Shown: one piece after another, positions 16,181 through 24,562 of the stretch
Position numbering within the stretch: the stretch's first letter is position 1
Layout: each line of letters opens with the position of its first letter
From: Dichotomicrobium thermohalophilum
GTDB lineage: Bacteria > Pseudomonadota > Alphaproteobacteria > Rhizobiales > Rhodomicrobiaceae
DNA: 64,000 nucleotides
Assembly: GCF_003550175.1 (NCBI RefSeq)
Contig: NZ_QXDF01000001.1
Location: 1,326,501 to 1,390,500 of the forward strand
Reading direction: 5' to 3'
Notes under the pieces: model-generated
What the model was told of the DNA's origin: nothing
Seen by the model: the letters and a program-made list of their open reading frames with translations, nothing else
The model's database searches: none
Made by a program: the position numbers and the translations under genes

Positions 16181-17923
16181 TTAACGCACGCGAATCTGTG
16201 CTCGTTCCTCGCCGTCTGGGTCAGTCACATGGACTGCGCAGGCAATGCATGGGTCAAAGCTGTGAACAGTTCGCTGGATTTCGAGCGGCTGTTCGGGATC
16301 GTGGAGCGTGTGGGCATCCATGAGCGCGGCCTCATAAGGGCCGATGCCCCCCTCCGCGTCTCGCGGGCCGGCGTTCCAGGTGCTCGGAACAACCGCCTGA
16401 TAATTGTCGATCACCCCGTCCTTAATGACGATCCAATGCCCAAGCGCGCCGCGCGGCGCTTCCATGAAGCCGACACCGCGCGCGACGGAGGGCCAGGTGG
16501 AGGGGTCCCATTTCGCAGTATTGTGCACCTGGTTGTCGCCGCCCTTGATGTTGGCGATCAGGTTGTCGAGCCAGATTTCCATCTGGTCGGCGAACACCTT
16601 CGATTCGATCGTGCGCGCCGCCGTGCGGCCCATTGTCGAGAAGATCGCCTCCAGCGGGAGGTCGAGCTGCTGCAGCGCGCTGTCCGCCAGGTTCTTCGTT
16701 GCTTCGTGGCCCGTGGCGTAGAGCATGGCGAGGCGGGCCAGCGGGCCGACCTCCATCGGTTTGCCGCGCCAGCGCGGCGACTTCAGCCAGGAGTAGCTCT
16801 CCTCGACATTGAGTTGCTTGTAGGGCGGCTGCGGGCCGGTGTAGCTCAGGTTTGTCTCGCCGTCATACGGGTGCAGACCGACATCTTTGCCGCCCTCGTA
16901 GTCGTACCAGGCGCGCGCGACGAACTCCTGCACCTGCTCCTGGTCGTTGAGGTCGACCGGCTCGATCGTGCTCAGGTCGCGGTTAAGGATCGCGCCTGCG
17001 GGAATGAACCAGCTTTCCGGGTCATCCATGCCTTGCTCGGGGAAGTCGCCAACGGTCAGGAAATTGCCGACGCCTTCGCCGCGGCGGAACCAGTCCTTGT
17101 AGAAGCTGGCGATCGCGATCGTGTCGGGCAGGTAGACCTGCTCGATGAAGGCTTGCATAGATCGGATGATGCGGCGCACTTCCTCCAGTGTGACGATGTT
17201 GACGCCAGTGGAGGCTGTCCCGTCCGTGCCGGGGCCGGCGCTGACAGGGCTGGGCGCGCCGCCGACGAGGAAGTTCGGGTGCGGGTTCTTGCCGCCGAAG
17301 ATCGCGTGCAGCCGCACGACGTCGCGCTGCCAGTCCAGCGCCTCCAGATAGTGCGCCAGCGCCATCAGGTTGGCTTCGGGCGGCAGCTTGTATTCCGGGT
17401 GGCCCCAGAAGCCGTTGGCGAAGATGCCGAGCTGCCCGCTCTCGACGAACTCCTGCACCTTCTTCTGGACCTGACGGAAGTAGCCCGGGCTGGAATTCGG
17501 GTGGCTGGAGAGCGACTGCTGTAGCTCGGAGGTTGCCTTCGGGTCGGCCTTGAGCGCGGAGACGACGTCCACCCAATCGAGCGCGTGCAGGTGGTAGAAG
17601 TGCATCACATGGTCATGCACGTGCTGCGCCGCGATCATCAGGTTGCGGATGAGCTGCGCGTTGGCCGGGATCGTATAGTCCAGCGCATCCTCCACCGCGC
17701 GGACCGAGGCAATACCGTGCACTAGCGTGCACACCCCGCAGATGCGCTGGGCGAAGGCCCACGCCTCGCGCGGGTCACGGCCTTTCAGGATGATCTCGAT
17801 TCCGCGGACCATCGTGCCCGAGCTGTAGGCCTGGGTGATGGCGCCCGCGTTGTCGGTCTCCGCCTCGATGCGCAGGTGCCCCTCGATGCGGGTGATCGGA
17901 TCGACGACGACGCGCTCTGCCAT
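16181..17923 (-). CDS. hynL: [NiFe]-hydrogenase large subunit, Isp-type (group 1e)
   Basis: This catalytic subunit holds the NiFe(CN)2CO site and oxidises H2. It is 580 residues. The N-terminal motif RICGVCTLVHG supplies the first cysteine pair, the C-terminal DPCIACAVH the second. After the histidine a 15-residue tail would be removed by the HupD protease once nickel is inserted. The gene is preceded by hynS, isp1 and isp2 in the order known from Thiocapsa and Allochromatium (hynS-isp1-isp2-hynL), which defines the Isp-type enzymes. It sits 13 bp after isp2. The protein travels with the Tat-exported small subunit. Confidence 0.96.
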   Translation of the reverse strand: MAERVVVDPITRIEGHLRIEAETDNAGAITQAYSSGTMVRGIEIILKGRDPREAWAFAQRICGVCTLVHGIASVRAVEDALDYTIPANAQLIRNLMIAAQHVHDHVMHFYHLHALDWVDVVSALKADPKATSELQQSLSSHPNSSPGYFRQVQKKVQEFVESGQLGIFANGFWGHPEYKLPPEANLMALAHYLEALDWQRDVVRLHAIFGGKNPHPNFLVGGAPSPVSAGPGTDGTASTGVNIVTLEEVRRIIRSMQAFIEQVYLPDTIAIASFYKDWFRRGEGVGNFLTVGDFPEQGMDDPESWFIPAGAILNRDLSTIEPVDLNDQEQVQEFVARAWYDYEGGKDVGLHPYDGETNLSYTGPQPPYKQLNVEESYSWLKSPRWRGKPMEVGPLARLAMLYATGHEATKNLADSALQQLDLPLEAIFSTMGRTAARTIESKVFADQMEIWLDNLIANIKGGDNQVHNTAKWDPSTWPSVARGVGFMEAPRGALGHWIVIKDGVIDNYQAVVPSTWNAGPRDAEGGIGPYEAALMDAHTLHDPEQPLEIQRTVHSFDPCIACAVHVTDPDGEERAQIRVR

Positions 17924-17936
17924 AAGTCACACCTCC

Positions 17937-19259
17937 TCAGGACACCATGTTGTCCGCGACAAGCTCCATCAGGCTTTCCGGCTTCTTGTCCCAGTTCACC
18001 GCTTTCGCGCCGCGCTCGAATGTCATGCGGCATTGCCCGCAGCTCGTTATGAAATGCTCCGCGCCGGTGGCCTCGACCTGCCGACGCTTGAGGTCGAAGA
18101 CGCGCTCGCGCAGCGGCGCCGCACGTTCATTGGCCAGAACGCCGCCGCCGCCCCCGCAGCAATAGGAGTAGGAACCGTGATCCTCCATCTCGCGCAGCTC
18201 ATAGCCGAGCGCGGCGAGGATGCGACGCGGCGCTTCCTCCAGCCCGCCGCGGCGGATGATCTGGCATGGGTCATGGAACGTCGCCGTCTCGCCGACCTTC
18301 TTGACCTTGATGCGTCCCTCCGCGATGAGCTGATCGAGAAACTCGACCATGTGCAGGACATTGACCGGCGCCGGCTTGCCATACCAGTCGCCGGCCTCCC
18401 AACGCGCGGCGCCATAGGCGTGGCCGCACTCGGGCAGCAGCAGCGTGCTTGCCCCGATCTCGACCGCCTTGTCGATGATGCGCATCGTCAGGTCCTTCTG
18501 CAGGCGCATATTGCCCGACAGGAAACCGAAGTTGGTTGCCTCGAACGCATCCGAGGAAAAGGTCCAGTCCGCACCAATGGAGTCGAGGATCTTGACCGTA
18601 TCCGCCAGCGACTTCTGATGCGATTCCAACTCGCCCGGCGCGGTGGTGACGAGGATGTCGGCCTTTTCCTTGTCGACCGGGATCGAGATGTTGAACTTCT
18701 CCTCGATCTCCTTGATCGTGCTGATGAAGTCCTCTTTCGTGCCGAACGGGCTGTGCCGGGTCTCCGCATTTCGGGTGATGTGCGCGAGACGGTCGGGCAG
18801 CAGGCCCGCCTCATACATGCCGTGGCGCGCTTCCTTCACCAACTCGGCAATGTCGATGCCCATCGGGCAGATCAGCGTGCAGCGCCCGCACAGCGTGCAG
18901 CTGTCATAGATGAGCTCTTCCCAGTCCTGCAGTTCTTCGATGTCGACCTCCTTGACGAGGCCGAACATCCGGTAGATCGGCGCAAAGGCGCTCATCTCCC
19001 GGTCATAGGCTTGCTGAAACGGTTTCAGCTTGTGGATGGGCGTGTATTTCGGGTCGCCGGTCGTAACGTAGAAATGGCAGGCCTCGGCGCACAGCCCGCA
19101 GCGCACGCAGGCCGACATGTGGCTGGCGACGGACATGCCGAAGTCGCTGACAAAGGCGCGCATGGCGTTGCGCACACGCTCCTCGTCGGGCATGTCACCC
19201 TGTTTGTCGAACCGGGCCGGTTCGGGTGTCGTGTCTTTCTTGTAGTGGTCCGCCGTCAT
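17937..19259 (-). CDS. isp2: Isp2, HdrD-like iron-sulfur protein of the hydrogenase complex
   Basis: Isp2 carries electrons between the hydrogenase and Isp1, and resembles heterodisulfide reductase HdrD and DsrK. The 440-residue protein has two 4Fe-4S ferredoxin motifs near the N-terminus (CVRCGLCAEACHFY and CTLCGRCTLICPMG). In the C-terminal half are two CCG domains (the HDPCQIIRRGG segment, CCGGGGGV, and CGQCRMTFERG), which in HdrD bind the non-cubane cluster. There is no signal peptide, so the protein is cytoplasmic. ATG 19259 is chosen because it overlaps the isp1 stop as TGATG; a TTG start at 19280 is possible. Confidence 0.94.
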   Translation of the reverse strand: MTADHYKKDTTPEPARFDKQGDMPDEERVRNAMRAFVSDFGMSVASHMSACVRCGLCAEACHFYVTTGDPKYTPIHKLKPFQQAYDREMSAFAPIYRMFGLVKEVDIEELQDWEELIYDSCTLCGRCTLICPMGIDIAELVKEARHGMYEAGLLPDRLAHITRNAETRHSPFGTKEDFISTIKEIEEKFNISIPVDKEKADILVTTAPGELESHQKSLADTVKILDSIGADWTFSSDAFEATNFGFLSGNMRLQKDLTMRIIDKAVEIGASTLLLPECGHAYGAARWEAGDWYGKPAPVNVLHMVEFLDQLIAEGRIKVKKVGETATFHDPCQIIRRGGLEEAPRRILAALGYELREMEDHGSYSYCCGGGGGVLANERAAPLRERVFDLKRRQVEATGAEHFITSCGQCRMTFERGAKAVNWDKKPESLMELVADNMVS

Positions 19260-19927
19260 CAGACTTTCGCTCCCCGCCAAGCTAGGCGCGCGCCAGTGGC
19301 ACCGCGCGAAATGAAGAACAGGAATGTGTGCATGAGCTTGCCGAACGGCAGCCAGATTAGCAGCACCGCGAAGCTCAACAGATGAATGGCCAGGATGGTC
19401 TCGTATGAGCCGCCGACATTACCCGCGGCCATCATGCCGGTCACCAGAGGGGCCGTCGTCACCGCCCAGCTGAAGTAATCGTCAGCACTGGAGATGAGTC
19501 GCTGAACCGGATTGGCGAGCCGACGGATGAGCGCGGCCACCAGCGAAGCCAGCGTGATCGCCCCGACGACGTAGATCAGCGGAGAGGGCAGCGCGGGCCA
19601 GGAAACGCCCAGGAGCCCCTCGATGTACAGGATGTGTGGCGCATAGCCGAACACCACGATCGCCAGGCCGAGGTGGAACACGTAGCCATTGACCACCGAG
19701 AACAGGCTCTGTCGCGCAAAGGCCTTGTGCGGGACGAAGCGCGAGAGAATGCCGCGCGCCGCGCCCATCGGGCGGCTGGACGCTCCCTCGCGCTTGCGCG
19801 ACGGTGTCAGCTTCTTTGGCAGCAGGAACAGCGCCACCAGCCGCCAGATGGTACCGAACACGAAGATCGCGACTGCGATCTGGAGCGCCGGCCCGCGCGC
19901 GAATTCCAACAAGCCCGTCATGCTCAT
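19259..19927 (-). CDS. isp1: Isp1, membrane cytochrome b of the hydrogenase complex
   Basis: Isp1 is a NarI/DsrM-like b-type cytochrome that passes electrons from the hydrogenase to the quinone pool or to Isp2. The 222-residue protein has five hydrophobic segments (about residues 9-29, 70-92, 103-125, 145-165 and 178-200). Candidate haem ligands are the histidines in VFHLGLAIVVFGYAPH and AIHLLSF and the one in GKLMHTF, all at helix ends or inside helices. ATG 19927 overlaps the hynS stop by 4 bp; a second ATG two codons in (19921) is also usable. Position and sequence match isp1 in purple sulfur bacteria. Confidence 0.92.
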   Translation of the reverse strand: MSMTGLLEFARGPALQIAVAIFVFGTIWRLVALFLLPKKLTPSRKREGASSRPMGAARGILSRFVPHKAFARQSLFSVVNGYVFHLGLAIVVFGYAPHILYIEGLLGVSWPALPSPLIYVVGAITLASLVAALIRRLANPVQRLISSADDYFSWAVTTAPLVTGMMAAGNVGGSYETILAIHLLSFAVLLIWLPFGKLMHTFLFFISRGATGARLAWRGAKV

Positions 19928-21000
19928 CCCTCCTCGTTGCCGGCGTGTTCCTCGGCGATTGCCTTGCTGCGCCGGCGCGCCATCCAGGCCGTGCCGGCAC
20001 CGACGGCTGCGCCAGCGGCCGCCGCTATGCCCGCCGCCGTGCCGGCCGGTGCGATGCTCGCCGACAGCGGTTTGTAGAAGCCGCCCTGGTCCCAGAAGTT
20101 CGGGGAGGCGCAAGCGAAGCAGCCGTGCCCCGACTGGATCGGGAAGGATATGCCGCCGTTCCACTTGACCGTGGCGCAGGCGTTGTAGGCGATCGGCCCC
20201 TTGCACCCGAGTTCATAGAGGCACCAGCCCTTGCGCGCGCCTTCGTCGTCGAAGCTCTTGGCAAACTTGCCTTCTTCGTAGAACGGCCGGCGATAGCAGC
20301 GGTCATGGATTGTCTCGCCGAAGAACGCGAGCGGTCGGTTCATGTGGTCGAGCGCGGGCAGTTCGCCGAATGACAGGATGTGCGAAAGCGTCCCGGTCAT
20401 GGCCTCGGGCACCGGGGGGCAGCCGGGGATGTTGATGAGCGGTTTGTCGCCGACGAGCTTGGAAACGGGGACAGCGCCGGTCGGGTTCGGCTTGGCGTAG
20501 GGCAGGCCGCCGAACGCCGCGCAGGTTCCCACCGCGACGACCGCGAAGGCGTCCTCGATCGTCTCGGCGAGCATGTCGACGTTGGTGTGACCCGCGATGG
20601 TTGAATAGACGCCGCCATCCTTCGTCGGGATCGAGCCGTCGACGATAACGATGTACTTGCCCTTGTTCTCCTCCATTGAGCGGCGCCGTGCATCCTCGGC
20701 GGCCTCGCCGGAGACGGCCTGCAGCGTGTGGTGATAGTCCAGCGAGATGAAATCGAAGATCAGGTCTTCGAGCGTGAGCCCCTGCGCGCGGGTCAACGAC
20801 TCCGTGCAGCCGGTGCATTCCTGGAAGGACAGCCAGATGACCGCCTGACGCCGCGCCTGCGCCAGTCCTTCGGCGAGCACCTTGCTGGCAGTGGGCGGCA
20901 GCGCCATGATCGAGGCCAGATAGGCCGAATATTTCAGGAAGGCGCGCCGGGAGATGCCCTTCCGTGCCAGCTGCTCGCCAAGCGTCTCGGCTTGCCTCAT
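19924..21000 (-). CDS. hynS: [NiFe]-hydrogenase small subunit, Tat-exported
   Basis: The small subunit carries three Fe-S clusters from the active site to the electron acceptor. The 358-residue precursor begins with a Tat signal (SRRAFLKY near residue 19), so the complex faces the periplasm. The proximal cluster uses ECTGCTES, GTCAAFGG and IPGCPP; the other clusters use the later cysteines in DRCYRR, CLYELGCKGP, CNACATVKW and GCFACA. The proximal site has glycine where oxygen-tolerant enzymes have an extra cysteine, so it looks like a standard, oxygen-sensitive type. A C-terminal membrane helix and basic stop (MARRRSK) anchor it. ATG 21000 is backed by GGAGGAG; the gene overlaps hupH by 4 bp. 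Confidence 0.96.
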   Translation of the reverse strand: MRQAETLGEQLARKGISRRAFLKYSAYLASIMALPPTASKVLAEGLAQARRQAVIWLSFQECTGCTESLTRAQGLTLEDLIFDFISLDYHHTLQAVSGEAAEDARRRSMEENKGKYIVIVDGSIPTKDGGVYSTIAGHTNVDMLAETIEDAFAVVAVGTCAAFGGLPYAKPNPTGAVPVSKLVGDKPLINIPGCPPVPEAMTGTLSHILSFGELPALDHMNRPLAFFGETIHDRCYRRPFYEEGKFAKSFDDEGARKGWCLYELGCKGPIAYNACATVKWNGGISFPIQSGHGCFACASPNFWDQGGFYKPLSASIAPAGTAAGIAAAAGAAVGAGTAWMARRRSKAIAEEHAGNEEG

Positions 21001-21425
21001 AAGTCGGTCTCCTCCGGTTCGCTGGGATTCAGCAATTCTTCCAGCCGCGCGCGGCCTTGCGGCAGGTCGTCCGGGTGGGTGCGCAGGATGTCGGGAAGCA
21101 GGGTAATGGCGATCTGCTCGTTGGCGATCTGGCCGTCGCCCGCCTCGTGCCGGATCCACCAGACGCCTCGGATCGCGGTTTCCTCGATTGTCGATGTGCC
21201 GGCAACCTCAAGCGTCGCCCGCACTTCGCCAGTCCCGAGTTTTTCGCGCAGGGCGTCGCGGTCGGCATCCGTCATGGGCAGACTGCGCAAGTCGATCGCG
21301 CCTTCGTTGCCGTTTTCAATGAGGTCGTCGAGCAGCGAGGCGATCTCTGGAATCACGGCGTCGGCAAGGCCGGTGGTGAGACCCTTGGGGTCGGATGGCG
21401 GTGCTTCGAAGATCTTGTGGCTCAT
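20997..21425 (-). CDS. hupH: HupH/HyaF-type hydrogenase expression protein, single domain
   Basis: The 142-residue protein resembles one HupH C-terminal domain, whose family helps maturation of the hydrogenase small subunit or protects it during assembly. Matching features are the mid-protein GTGEVRATLEVAG, EETAIRGVWWIRH and the C-terminal IAITLLPDILRTHPDDL segment. Full HupH/HyaF proteins are about 280 residues with two related halves, so this is a half-length form, which also occurs in other Isp-type hydrogenase operons as far as I recall. It overlaps both hupD and hynS by 4 bp, so translation is probably coupled. The exact biochemical activity of the family is not settled. Confidence 0.85.
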   Translation of the reverse strand: MSHKIFEAPPSDPKGLTTGLADAVIPEIASLLDDLIENGNEGAIDLRSLPMTDADRDALREKLGTGEVRATLEVAGTSTIEETAIRGVWWIRHEAGDGQIANEQIAITLLPDILRTHPDDLPQGRARLEELLNPSEPEETDL

Positions 21426-21907
21426 GCCGCTTCGACCTCCACGCGCCAGCGCGCTGCGAGTTCGAGAACACGCGCCGCCATTTCCCCGATCGCCGCGGCG
21501 ACCGCCGGTGTCGGTTCCGTTCCGAGCGTTGCCTGAACAGGCTGCACGCCGACGAGGGCCCGCCGCGCCGGGCAGGTGCCGCGCATCGCCGCCGCGCCGA
21601 TCAGGTCTGACAGCGCGACATCATGGGCGCTGAATTTCTTGGTGCCGAGTTGACGGTCCATCTCCGCGCCCTCGAACACACGAACCGTGCCGGGCACGGA
21701 ATCGAAATGCGCGGCATCCACGGCGATTAACGCACGGGAGGCTTCGATATCGGGCAGAAGCGCCATGCCGATCGTCCCGCCGTCGCACAACCGCGCGCCC
21801 GCAACGCCACTCTCGGCTAGCCGGTCAATCACCAGCGGCCCGGCGGCATCATCGCTCATGAGCCGGTTGCCGAGCCCGAGGATCAGGATGTCACGCCTCT
21901 CATCCAT
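21422..21907 (-). CDS. hupD: Hydrogenase maturation protease
   Basis: This nickel-dependent endopeptidase removes the C-terminal peptide of the hydrogenase large subunit. The 161-residue protein starts with LILGLGNRLMSDDAAGP, the family motif with the metal-binding acidic residue (normally Glu/Asp after the GN motif), followed by the strand LIAVDAAHF with the second metal-binding Asp and KKFSAHDVALSDLI with the metal-binding His. It is the first gene of the hydrogenase structural operon and overlaps hupH by 4 bp. The FNR-type box at 21975-21988 lies 68 bp upstream of its start codon. Confidence 0.94.
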   Translation of the reverse strand: MDERRDILILGLGNRLMSDDAAGPLVIDRLAESGVAGARLCDGGTIGMALLPDIEASRALIAVDAAHFDSVPGTVRVFEGAEMDRQLGTKKFSAHDVALSDLIGAAAMRGTCPARRALVGVQPVQATLGTEPTPAVAAAIGEMAARVLELAARWRVEVEAA

Positions 21908-21974
21908 CGCGTTTCCGGGATACCGCTTGCCGAAAAGTTAAGCTCTTGAATAGCACGGCCGCGCACAGCCTTCC

Positions 21975-21988
21975 TTGATAAAAGTCAA
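21975..21988. promoter_or_regulatory. FNR/FixK-type box shared by divergent hup and hyp operons
   Basis: TTGATAAAAGTCAA matches the TTGAT-N4-ATCAA consensus at nine of ten positions. It lies between the divergent hupD (start 21907) and hypC (start 22054) genes, 68 and 66 bp from each start codon. A class II arrangement (centre at -41.5) would put transcription starts near 21940 and 22023, leaving short leaders; weak -10-like sequences occur near both places. The Crp/Fnr gene at 15035-15748 has the matching E-SR recognition helix. Confidence 0.8.
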
Positions 21989-22053
21989 GGAAAGTTGACA
22001 GCTTATGCAGTAAGGTCAGCAATCGATTTTGCACCGGAGAAAAGGGTCGGAGC

Positions 22054-22293
22054 ATGTGTCTGGCGATCCCGATGCGCGTGGTCGAGGTCGACGGCCTGAA
22101 CGCGACGTGTGAGGCGAAGGGCGTCGAGCGCACGGTGAGTCTGTTCATGATGCAGCATGAGACGGTCGCGCCCGGCGACATGGTGATGGTGCATGTCGGC
22201 TACGCCTTGCAGAAGATGACCGAGGCCGAGGCGCGCTCCACCTGGGAACTTTACGACCAGATCCTTGAACAGGAGGACGCCCCGCGTGCATGA
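22054..22293 (+). CDS. hypC: Hydrogenase maturation chaperone HypC
   Basis: HypC binds HypD and carries the Fe(CN)2CO unit to the large-subunit precursor. The 79-residue protein begins MCLAIP, where Cys2 (N-terminal after Met removal) is the essential residue, and contains the family motif GDMVMVHVGYALQK with the conserved His. It opens the hyp operon, divergent from hupD, downstream of the FNR-type box, and a GGAG-like site precedes ATG 22054. Its end overlaps hypA by 8 bp. Confidence 0.97.
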   Translation: MCLAIPMRVVEVDGLNATCEAKGVERTVSLFMMQHETVAPGDMVMVHVGYALQKMTEAEARSTWELYDQILEQEDAPRA

Positions 22294-22648
22294 ACTGGCC
22301 GTGTGTCAGGGATTGATCGGCGAGGTCGAGCGGGTGGCGGCGCTGAACGGTGCCTCGGAAGTCACCAGCGTGACCGTCCTGATCGGGCCATTGTCCGGGG
22401 TCGAGATCGACCTGCTACAGAACGCATTTCCGATCGCGCGCGCGGGCTCTGTGGCCTCGGAGGCGGAACTGGTTGTCGAAACGGGCGATATCCGCGTGCA
22501 GTGCACGGGCTGCGGGGCTCAGGGGCCCGCAGCGCCGAACAAGCTGATTTGCAGCGCCTGCGGTGACTGGCGCGTGCGTGTCGTCTCCGGCGACGAACTG
22601 CTGCTGAAAAGCGTCGAACTGAGCCGGGCGCCCGCCTCGGCAAATTAG
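22286..22648 (+). CDS. hypA: Hydrogenase nickel incorporation protein HypA
   Basis: HypA delivers nickel together with HypB. The GTG at 22286 is chosen over an in-frame start at 22265 because HypA needs Met-His-Glu at the N-terminus: GTG gives Met, followed by His-Glu, and an AGGAGG site lies ten bases before. His2 is the nickel ligand. The zinc-binding site is seen as CTGCG and CSACGD near residues 73-92. The protein is 120 residues, as usual. It overlaps hypC by 8 bp and precedes hypB by 10 bp. Confidence 0.95.
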   Translation: MHELAVCQGLIGEVERVAALNGASEVTSVTVLIGPLSGVEIDLLQNAFPIARAGSVASEAELVVETGDIRVQCTGCGAQGPAAPNKLICSACGDWRVRVVSGDELLLKSVELSRAPASAN

Positions 22649-22658
22649 GGAGGTTTTG

Positions 22659-23444
22659 ATGTGCGGAACCTGCGGTTGCTCCACTACGCCTGACAGTCTT
22701 GAACGCCTGCCGAAGGAGGAAGCGACCGAAACGGTTTCGGTGCTCTCAAACCTGCTGTCCAAGAACAACCACGCTGCCGCGCATAACCGCGAGCATCTGG
22801 ACCGCGCGGGTGTGTTGTGCATCAACCTCATGTCCTCGCCCGGCGCGGGCAAGACGGCATTACTGGAAGCAACCATCGATGCGCTGGCCGGGCGCTACCG
22901 CATCGGTGTGATCGAGGGCGATCTGGAGACCGAGAACGATGCCGAGCGCATTCGCGCCAAGGGCGTGCCAGCGGTGCAGATTTCGACCGGCACGGCCTGC
23001 CATCTTGATGCGCACATGGTGCATCGCGCTCTGCACGACCTGACCCTTGGCGATCTCGACATCCTGTTCATCGAGAATGTCGGCAACCTCGTCTGCCCGG
23101 CGAGCTTTGATCTGGGCCATCACCTGAACGTCACGCTGCTCTCCACGACAGAGGGCGATGACAAGCCGGCGAAATACCCGGTCATGTTCCGCTCGACGGA
23201 CCTGATGCTGTTGACGAAGGGCGATCTGCTGGCCGTGCTTGACGACTTCCAGCCAGAGCGCGCGGAAGCCGCCTTGCGCAATCTGGCGAATGCCGCGCCG
23301 TGCCTGACCGTCTCCAGCCGCGATGCGGACAGTCTCGCGCCGTGGTTGAACTGGCTGGACGCCCGCGTCGCCGACCTGAAGCAGGGCGCGCCGCTGAACC
23401 CGGTCATGCAGCCGGATGGCGCCCTGATGCACGCCGCCGAATAA
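22659..23444 (+). CDS. hypB: Hydrogenase nickel incorporation GTPase HypB
   Basis: HypB is a SIMIBI-class GTPase that loads nickel with HypA. The 261-residue protein starts with MCGTCGC, the high-affinity N-terminal metal site. The long histidine stretch of rhizobial HypB is absent; only scattered His occur near residues 38-45. The P-loop is SSPGAGKTALL (about residue 58), followed by the switch region GDLETENDAERI, TGTACHLDA (metal-binding Cys and His at the dimer interface), IENVGNLVCP and the guanine-recognition LTKGDLL. An in-frame TTG three bases earlier is rejected because ATG 22659 directly gives the conserved N-terminus. GGAGG lies just upstream. Confidence 0.96.
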   Translation: MCGTCGCSTTPDSLERLPKEEATETVSVLSNLLSKNNHAAAHNREHLDRAGVLCINLMSSPGAGKTALLEATIDALAGRYRIGVIEGDLETENDAERIRAKGVPAVQISTGTACHLDAHMVHRALHDLTLGDLDILFIENVGNLVCPASFDLGHHLNVTLLSTTEGDDKPAKYPVMFRSTDLMLLTKGDLLAVLDDFQPERAEAALRNLANAAPCLTVSSRDADSLAPWLNWLDARVADLKQGAPLNPVMQPDGALMHAAE

Positions 23445-23455
23445 CGGAGCCCCCC

Positions 23456-24562
23456 ATGCCCACGCCCAAGGAATGGCTTGAGCGCATCCGCGAGATCAGC
23501 GCGGGCCAGCATGTCCGCGTGCTCAATGTCTGCGGCGGGCACGAGCGCACCATCTCGAAAGCAGGCGTGCGCGCTGTCATGCCCGAGGGCGTGGAGCTGA
23601 TCCCCGGGCCGGGCTGTCCGGTCTGCGTCTGCCCGGAGGAGGACATCTTCGCGGCGATTGAACTGGCGCAGCGCCCTGATGTGACGCTCGTGGCGTTCGG
23701 CGACATGCTGCATGTGCCCGCGAACGTGCCGAAGCGGATGCCCCGCAGCCTGCAGGCCGTAAAGGACGCCGGCGCGGATGTCCGCCCGATCGCCTCGCCG
23801 CAAGAGGCGCTGCGCATCGCCCGCGACTCACCGGAGCGGGAGGTCGTGTTCTTCGCCGCCGGTTTCGAGACAACGATGGCCCCGGTCGCAAGCCTGATGG
23901 CCGAAGGCGTGCCGGATAATCTGTCAATCCTGCTTGCCGGGCGGCGCACCTGGCCGGCGGTGGCGATGCTGTTGGAGAGCGAGGCGCCCGGATTTGACGC
24001 GCTCGTCGCGCCGGGCCACGTCGCCACCATCATGGGCGCGAATGAATGGCGCTTCGTGGTGGACCAGCACAACGTGCCGGCCGCCGTTGCCGGCTTCCAC
24101 ACCGAAAGCCTGCTGTCGGGGATTTATTCGGCGGTGCGCCAGTATGTCGAAGGCCGGCCCTTCCTCGACAACTGCTATGGCGAGGTCGTGCGCCCCGAGG
24201 GCAACGCCTGCGCGCAGGACATCCTGAACCGTGTGATGGACGTTGTGCCGGCCAACTGGCGCGGCATCGGTGAAATCCCGGCTTCGGGTTATTCGCTCAA
24301 GCCGGACTATGCCGCGCATGATGCCCGCCTGCGCTTCGCCGTCGACCCGGCCGAAGACCGCAAGCGCGCCGGGCAGATGCCGCCGGGGTGCGATTGCGCC
24401 CGCGTGGTGCTCGGCAAGATCTACCCGGACGAATGCGCGCTTTACGGCAAGGCTTGTACGCCGCGCAATCCGGTCGGCCCGTGCATGGTTTCGGACGAGG
24501 GGGCGTGCCGCATCTGGTGGTCCTCCGGCATTCGCACCCAGCGTGAGCGCGAGCCTGCATGA
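23456..24562 (+). CDS. hypD: Hydrogenase maturation protein HypD
   Basis: HypD is a 4Fe-4S scaffold protein on which the Fe(CN)2CO group is assembled with HypC and HypE. The 368-residue protein shows the three signature regions: NVCGGHERTISKAG near the N-terminus, GPGCPVCVCPEEDI, and the thiol/disulfide and cluster motifs near the C-terminus (CDCARVVLGKIYPDECALYGKACTP split around residues 316-342). FAAGFETTMAP and APGHVATIMG are also family motifs. ATG 23456 gives the usual N-terminal length. It overlaps hypF by 4 bp and follows hypB by 11 bp. Confidence 0.96.
   Translation: MPTPKEWLERIREISAGQHVRVLNVCGGHERTISKAGVRAVMPEGVELIPGPGCPVCVCPEEDIFAAIELAQRPDVTLVAFGDMLHVPANVPKRMPRSLQAVKDAGADVRPIASPQEALRIARDSPEREVVFFAAGFETTMAPVASLMAEGVPDNLSILLAGRRTWPAVAMLLESEAPGFDALVAPGHVATIMGANEWRFVVDQHNVPAAVAGFHTESLLSGIYSAVRQYVEGRPFLDNCYGEVVRPEGNACAQDILNRVMDVVPANWRGIGEIPASGYSLKPDYAAHDARLRFAVDPAEDRKRAGQMPPGCDCARVVLGKIYPDECALYGKACTPRNPVGPCMVSDEGACRIWWSSGIRTQREREPA

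Noticed and set aside
15860-17524. A 554-codon frame antisense to hynL
   Set aside because: Shadow frame without domain motifs; hynL on the minus strand is certain.
19924-21000. Oxygen-tolerant (group 1d) hydrogenase
   Set aside because: The proximal cluster lacks the two extra cysteines, and the isp1/isp2 order indicates the Isp type.
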